Program-made: the position numbers and the translations under genes
Source of the DNA: Motacilla alba alba
Lineage: Eukaryota; Chordata; Aves; Passeriformes; Motacillidae
Direction of reading: 5' to 3'
Length of the DNA stretch: 64,000 bases
Assembly: GCF_015832195.1 (NCBI RefSeq)
Contig: NC_052027.1
Coordinates: 4,124,149-4,188,148, forward strand
Shown here: positions 63,601 through 64,000 of the stretch, one piece after another
How positions within the stretch are numbered: position 1 is the first letter of the stretch
How the letters are laid out: the number at the start of each line of letters is the position of its first letter
The notes under the pieces: model-generated
Told to the model about the DNA's origin: nothing
The model's database searches: none
Seen by the model: the letters and a program-made list of their open reading frames with translations, nothing else

Positions 63601-64000
63601 CTGTTTTGCTGTTTAATGACCATAACTGAAATTATGGACAGAATGTGACAGTTGGTTGGCAACTAACTTTCCAGATTTATTGCTTGTGCACTTCCGATGG
63701 CCACAAGACCACCTCTGATTTCAGGGAGCTCTTCCTTCTTTCTTTCTCAAGTTGCTTTCCTGATAAGCAGCTTTGTCCACCTGGAAAGGCCCGGAATCCT
63801 TAGGAATCTGTAAAAACAGATGGGATTTTGGTTTGTGCTCTCCTTGCAACTTCTGGGTGCATGTTTATCCGGATATTTTGGAGGCAGCCCATTCATTACT
63901 GACCAACTGCCCTGGGAATTGGTAGTTGAACAGGATACCCCTTTCTTTTGCATCCTCATGGCTGCTACTCATCTCCCCACCCTCCAGTATACATTCCTTT

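Larger units (their letters stand above)
52481..64000 (+). other. FOXP1: FOXP1 intron, last part in the window
   Basis: Intronic DNA continues to the window edge. The expected next FOXP1 coding exon, which would continue the glutamine-rich region, was looked for and not seen. The stretch contains a run of A at about 52599-52611, a GA repeat at 58217-58233, a CCT repeat at 59520-59536 and an old CR1/L3 fragment at 60425-60640. CpG-rich stretches lie at 57000-57310 and 59424-59511. Overlapping open frames of 190-196 codons on both strands at 62.5-63.4 kb lie in purine/pyrimidine-biased, GC-richer DNA and show no domain, so I read them as chance. Confidence 0.6.

Noticed and set aside
18114..64000. 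Next FOXP1 coding exon with the long glutamine tract
   Set aside because: No run of CAG/CAA codons or downstream FOXP1 motif was found on the + strand, so it is judged to lie outside the window.
1..64000. tRNA, rRNA, CRISPR, phage or bacterial operons
   Set aside because: No B-box-like tRNA signature, no repeat/spacer array and no dense coding. The sequence is vertebrate intronic DNA.

Overview
The window is a piece of vertebrate nuclear genome, most likely from a bird. Two things point there. The only interspersed repeats I can name are CR1-type LINE fragments, several ending in the ATTCTATG-like 3' repeat that dominates avian genomes. The one coding exon I can identify reads as the first coding exon of the transcription factor FOXP1, with residues that fit my recollection of the chicken protein. 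A reptile is the main alternative. There is no bacterial-style gene packing, operon, CRISPR array, phage or rRNA.

Layout: positions 1-17931 look like a 5' (UTR-side) intron of FOXP1 on the + strand. The exon runs from an acceptor AG at 17930-17931 through the ATG at 17943 to the donor GT at 18114, giving 57 codons that end in a short glutamine run. Positions 18114-64000 look like the beginning of the next intron. I searched for the next FOXP1 coding exon (the long glutamine-tract exon) and did not find it, so it should lie beyond the right edge. No other protein gene can be supported.

The non-coding DNA is not uniform. Upstream of the exon there is a small CpG island at about 660-1080, a cluster of four exact forkhead motifs at 7197-7525, an AT-rich homeodomain-motif block at 10960-11380 containing a perfect Smad-element palindrome, and an unusually long antisense open frame (283 codons) at 16688-17539. 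Downstream, four CR1 3' ends sit within 3 kb (28.7-31.7 kb). An old CR1/L3 reverse-transcriptase fragment lies at about 60.4-60.6 kb, and CpG-dense patches occur at about 34.5, 52.15, 57.1 and 59.45 kb. The rest is ordinary AT-rich intron with simple repeats.

How it could work together (inference): FOXP1 introns are known to be rich in conserved regulatory DNA, and the forkhead cluster and CpG patches are the best candidates here for an autoregulatory element and for alternative promoters. I saw no convincing new multi-gene system. The most testable unexplained signals are the antisense open frame, the forkhead cluster and the CpG island.
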